From: Streptomyces sp. NBC_00820
GTDB lineage: Bacteria > Actinomycetota > Actinomycetes > Streptomycetales > Streptomycetaceae
Direction: 5' to 3'
Assembly: GCF_036347055.1 (NCBI RefSeq)
Contig: NZ_CP108882.1
Coordinates: 6,126,001-6,190,000, forward strand
DNA: 64,000 nt
Under the pieces are notes generated by a model. The model searched no databases. It was not told the origin of the DNA and saw only the letters and a program-made list of their open reading frames with translations. Position numbers and translations under genes: made by a program. Positions 62,286-64,000 of this stretch are shown one piece after another; the stretch's first letter is position 1; each line of letters begins with the position of its first letter.

Positions 62286-63421
62286 ATGCCGCTGCGCGAC
62301 AGCACCGAGATCCAGGGCGACGTTCTCGCCGGGTTCAAGAAGGACCACATGACCCTGCTCCTCCTCCAGTTCGGCGACATGACGGCCGCCCGTAACTGGC
62401 TGGCGGGGCTGGTTCCGAGCATCGCCACCACCCGGCAGGTCGCCGCGTTCAACGCCAAGTTCAACGAGGCCCGCAGGAACTCCATGGGTGACGATCCGAA
62501 GAGTCTCAAGGCCACCTGGCTCGGGCTGAGCCTCACCCACCGGGGGTGCAGTTCCTCACGGGCCGGGAGACGGTCTTCGGCGAGGTGCCCACGGGAGGCA
62601 CGATCGAGGCGTTCGTGCAGGGGTCGGCCCTGCGTTCCGAGGCGTTCGGCGACACCGGCCCCAACCACCAGAAGCACTGGATCTCCGGCGCGGACCACCG
62701 GCCCGTCGTCCACGCGGTGCTGACCCTCGCGGCCGACGACAAGGACGACCTCAAGGCCGAACTCGCCCGGCAGACGGAGGCGGCCTCCCGTGCCGGGATC
62801 GTGATCGTCCACCCGCAGGACGCCGAGCTGTCCTCCTGGCCAGCGCTGGAGGGCGTCGAACGGGTCGACGTGATCCTGCCCGTGCCGGACGAGCAGGGCG
62901 TCAACGGCGAGAGCGGCTACTGGCTGTTCCACACGATCGACGGCACCCAGGTCTACCGCCGGATCGACATCGCCCACGACGCCCGCCACACCAGCCGGCG
63001 CGTCGGCGGCGACCAGCCGCTGTCCCGCTGGAACTCCCTCGGCGGCGTGACCCACGTCGACGCGGTGCTGCCGGTGCCCGACCAGCGCCGGGTCGATGGC
63101 ACGACGCAGTACTGGCTCTTCCACACCACCCCGCAGGGGCAGCGCTACCGGCTGATCTCCGTCGCCGACGGCGGCATGCACACCGACATCCTGGAGCGCA
63201 CCGACCGCGACCTCACCAAGTGGGCCTCCCTGCAGGGCGTCGGGGAAGTGGAGGACTTCCTGTTCGTCCCGCAGAAGTACCGCGTGAACGGGCAGACCTT
63301 GGTGCGGGTCTTCCACGACGACCGGCGGTACCGGGTGATCTCGGTCGCGGACGGACCGGGCCATCCCGACACCCTGGTCCGCGAGTCCCGCCCGAACACG
63401 CCGTGGTTCCGCCGCGGCTGA
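62286..63421 (+). pseudogene. Frameshifted DyP-type peroxidase N-half fused to a three-repeat C-terminal domain
   Basis: The first frame reads STEIQGDVLAGFKKDHMTLL...KATWLGLSLTHRG, the classic DyP N-terminal domain. At a run of five G (62542-62546) coding continues in the +2 frame as VQFLTGRETVFGEVPTGG and onward. A sixth G would restore HRGVQF. The start is also odd: the ribosome-binding site AAGGGAG matches an ATG at 62275 that is out of frame by one base (MATP...). Where DyP enzymes carry GXXDG and the heme-binding half, this protein instead has three repeats of about 60 residues (around 62831, 63023 and 63214), each with W-x2-L-x-GV...VD-x-LPVP...W-x-FHT...YR-x-I. Peroxidase activity is unlikely. 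Confidence 0.65.
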
Positions 63422-63447
63422 CCGACCGGCGGCGAGACCCGACTCAG

Positions 63448-63500
63448 GCCGGGCGTACGGCACTTGCGGTGACACATGGTGCCGGACGCCCGGCCTTTTT
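63448..63500 (+). terminator. Hairpin with T-tract
   Basis: GGCCGGGCGTACGGCAC and GTGCCGGACGCCCGGCC pair with one mismatch around a 14-base loop and are followed by TTTTT, a rare U-tract terminator in this genome. Confidence 0.85.
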
Positions 63501-63560
63501 CGGTGGCTCCATTGGCATGGACCTGACTTGCCGCCTCGGCTAGGATCTGCCCCGCACGCT

Positions 63561-63574
63561 TGAGAGCGCTCTCA
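63561..63574. promoter_or_regulatory. LacI-type operator
   Basis: TGAGAGCGCTCTCA is a perfect palindrome 52 bp before the protease start, resembling Streptomyces LacI/CebR-family sites. The core equals that of the palindrome at 15597. Confidence 0.55.
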
Positions 63575-63625
63575 GACATCGGCTGTTCCACCCCCACCCA
63601 GATGGAACGACGAAGGGCAACCCCC

Positions 63626-64000
63626 ATGAGACGCACCACACTCGTCCGCGTCGGCCTGGCCGCACTCCTCACCCTCGGCGGCCTCACCGCCGCCGGCACC
63701 CTCCCCGCGTCGGCGAACCCCGCCCCCACCCCGCACACGACGGCGGCGGACGCGCCCGCCTCCGACGGCCTGCTGGCCGCCATGCGGCGCGACTTCGGCC
63801 TCACCCGGAACCAGGCGGAGGCACGCCTCAAGGCCGAACGGGCCGCCACCGCGCTCGCCCCGAAGGCGCGCAAGACCGCCGGGGACGCGTACGGCGGCTC
63901 CTGGTTCGACGCGCGCAGCGGCCGGCTCACCGTGGCCGTCACCGAGGACGCCTCCACGGCCACGCGCCAGAGCCTGCGGGCCGCGGGCGCCGAACTCCGC
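63626..64000 (+). CDS. Secreted S1-family serine protease precursor, N-terminal part
   Basis: The gene runs out of the window; 125 codons are present. A signal peptide (MRRTTLVRVGLAALLTLGGL ... ASA) is followed by an alpha-lytic-protease-type propeptide. Its markers are GLLAAMRRDFGLTRNQAEARL...KTAGDAYGGSWFD and LTVAVTEDASTA. The catalytic domain is outside. Such pro-regions fold the chymotrypsin-like protease after export. Control by a LacI-type sugar regulator is suggested by the operator upstream. Confidence 0.85.
   Translation, partial: MRRTTLVRVGLAALLTLGGLTAAGTLPASANPAPTPHTTAADAPASDGLLAAMRRDFGLTRNQAEARLKAERAATALAPKARKTAGDAYGGSWFDARSGRLTVAVTEDASTATRQSLRAAGAELR

Overview
The window is very high in GC with strong GC3 bias, GTG/TTG starts and many ATGA/GTGA gene overlaps. 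It also carries actinobacterial marker families (SepF-like protein, F420-dependent luciferase-like oxidoreductase, GH19 chitinase with a DasR-like site, rifamycin phosphotransferase with a rifamycin-associated element). It is almost certainly Streptomyces chromosome. No tRNA or rRNA gene was seen.

Region 1 (1-17 kb) is an accessory region full of decayed mobile DNA. After the 3' end of a TrmA-type RNA methyltransferase come degenerate type I-E-like CRISPR repeats without cas genes, a tyrosine-recombinase tail, an ISAs1-type transposase tail, a TnpB tail and several frameshifted genes. Inside it, two paralogous Imm11-like (DUF1629-type) immunity genes lie either side of a large secreted LAXTG-anchored protein with a restriction-endonuclease-like (D-Xn-EXK) domain on the opposite strand. 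A vWA (MIDAS) protein and a rifamycin phosphotransferase follow. I read this as a surface-anchored polymorphic-toxin/immunity locus, partly decayed.

Region 2 (17-35 kb) holds a secreted CYTH-like protein, a GH19 chitinase and an FAD oxidoreductase. Next is a copper/metal operon behind a CsoR-like operator (DUF6153-like protein, Met/His-rich lipoprotein, ArsP-type permease, ArsR regulator), with minisatellites in most of its gaps. An esterase, a divergent SDR/XRE-regulator pair, a SnoaL-like protein and the mutA-mutB-meaB methylmalonyl-CoA mutase operon complete it.

Region 3 (35-51 kb) looks like conserved core: an NmrA-type oxidoreductase, a polytopic membrane protein, a SepF-like protein, an AAA-type ATPase coupled to a MazG-like hydrolase, an LLM oxidoreductase, the overlapping Hen1-Pnkp RNA-repair pair, arginine deiminase, ornithine carbamoyltransferase and an APC transporter.

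Region 4 (51-60 kb) is a probable aromatic acyl-CoA catabolic cluster: an enoyl-CoA hydratase, a monooxygenase/old-yellow-enzyme fusion, an aryl-CoA ligase, a PaaX-family repressor, an acyl-CoA dehydrogenase and a RidA deaminase. This set fits anthranilate (2-aminobenzoyl-CoA) better than salicylate. The same 14-bp GTGAC-N4-GTCA motif lies upstream of its two rightward operons, the second copy in a divergent promoter region.

Region 5 (60-64 kb) holds small secreted proteins, a propeller-less galactose-oxidase-like protein, a frameshifted DyP-like/tandem-repeat chimera and the start of an S1 serine protease.
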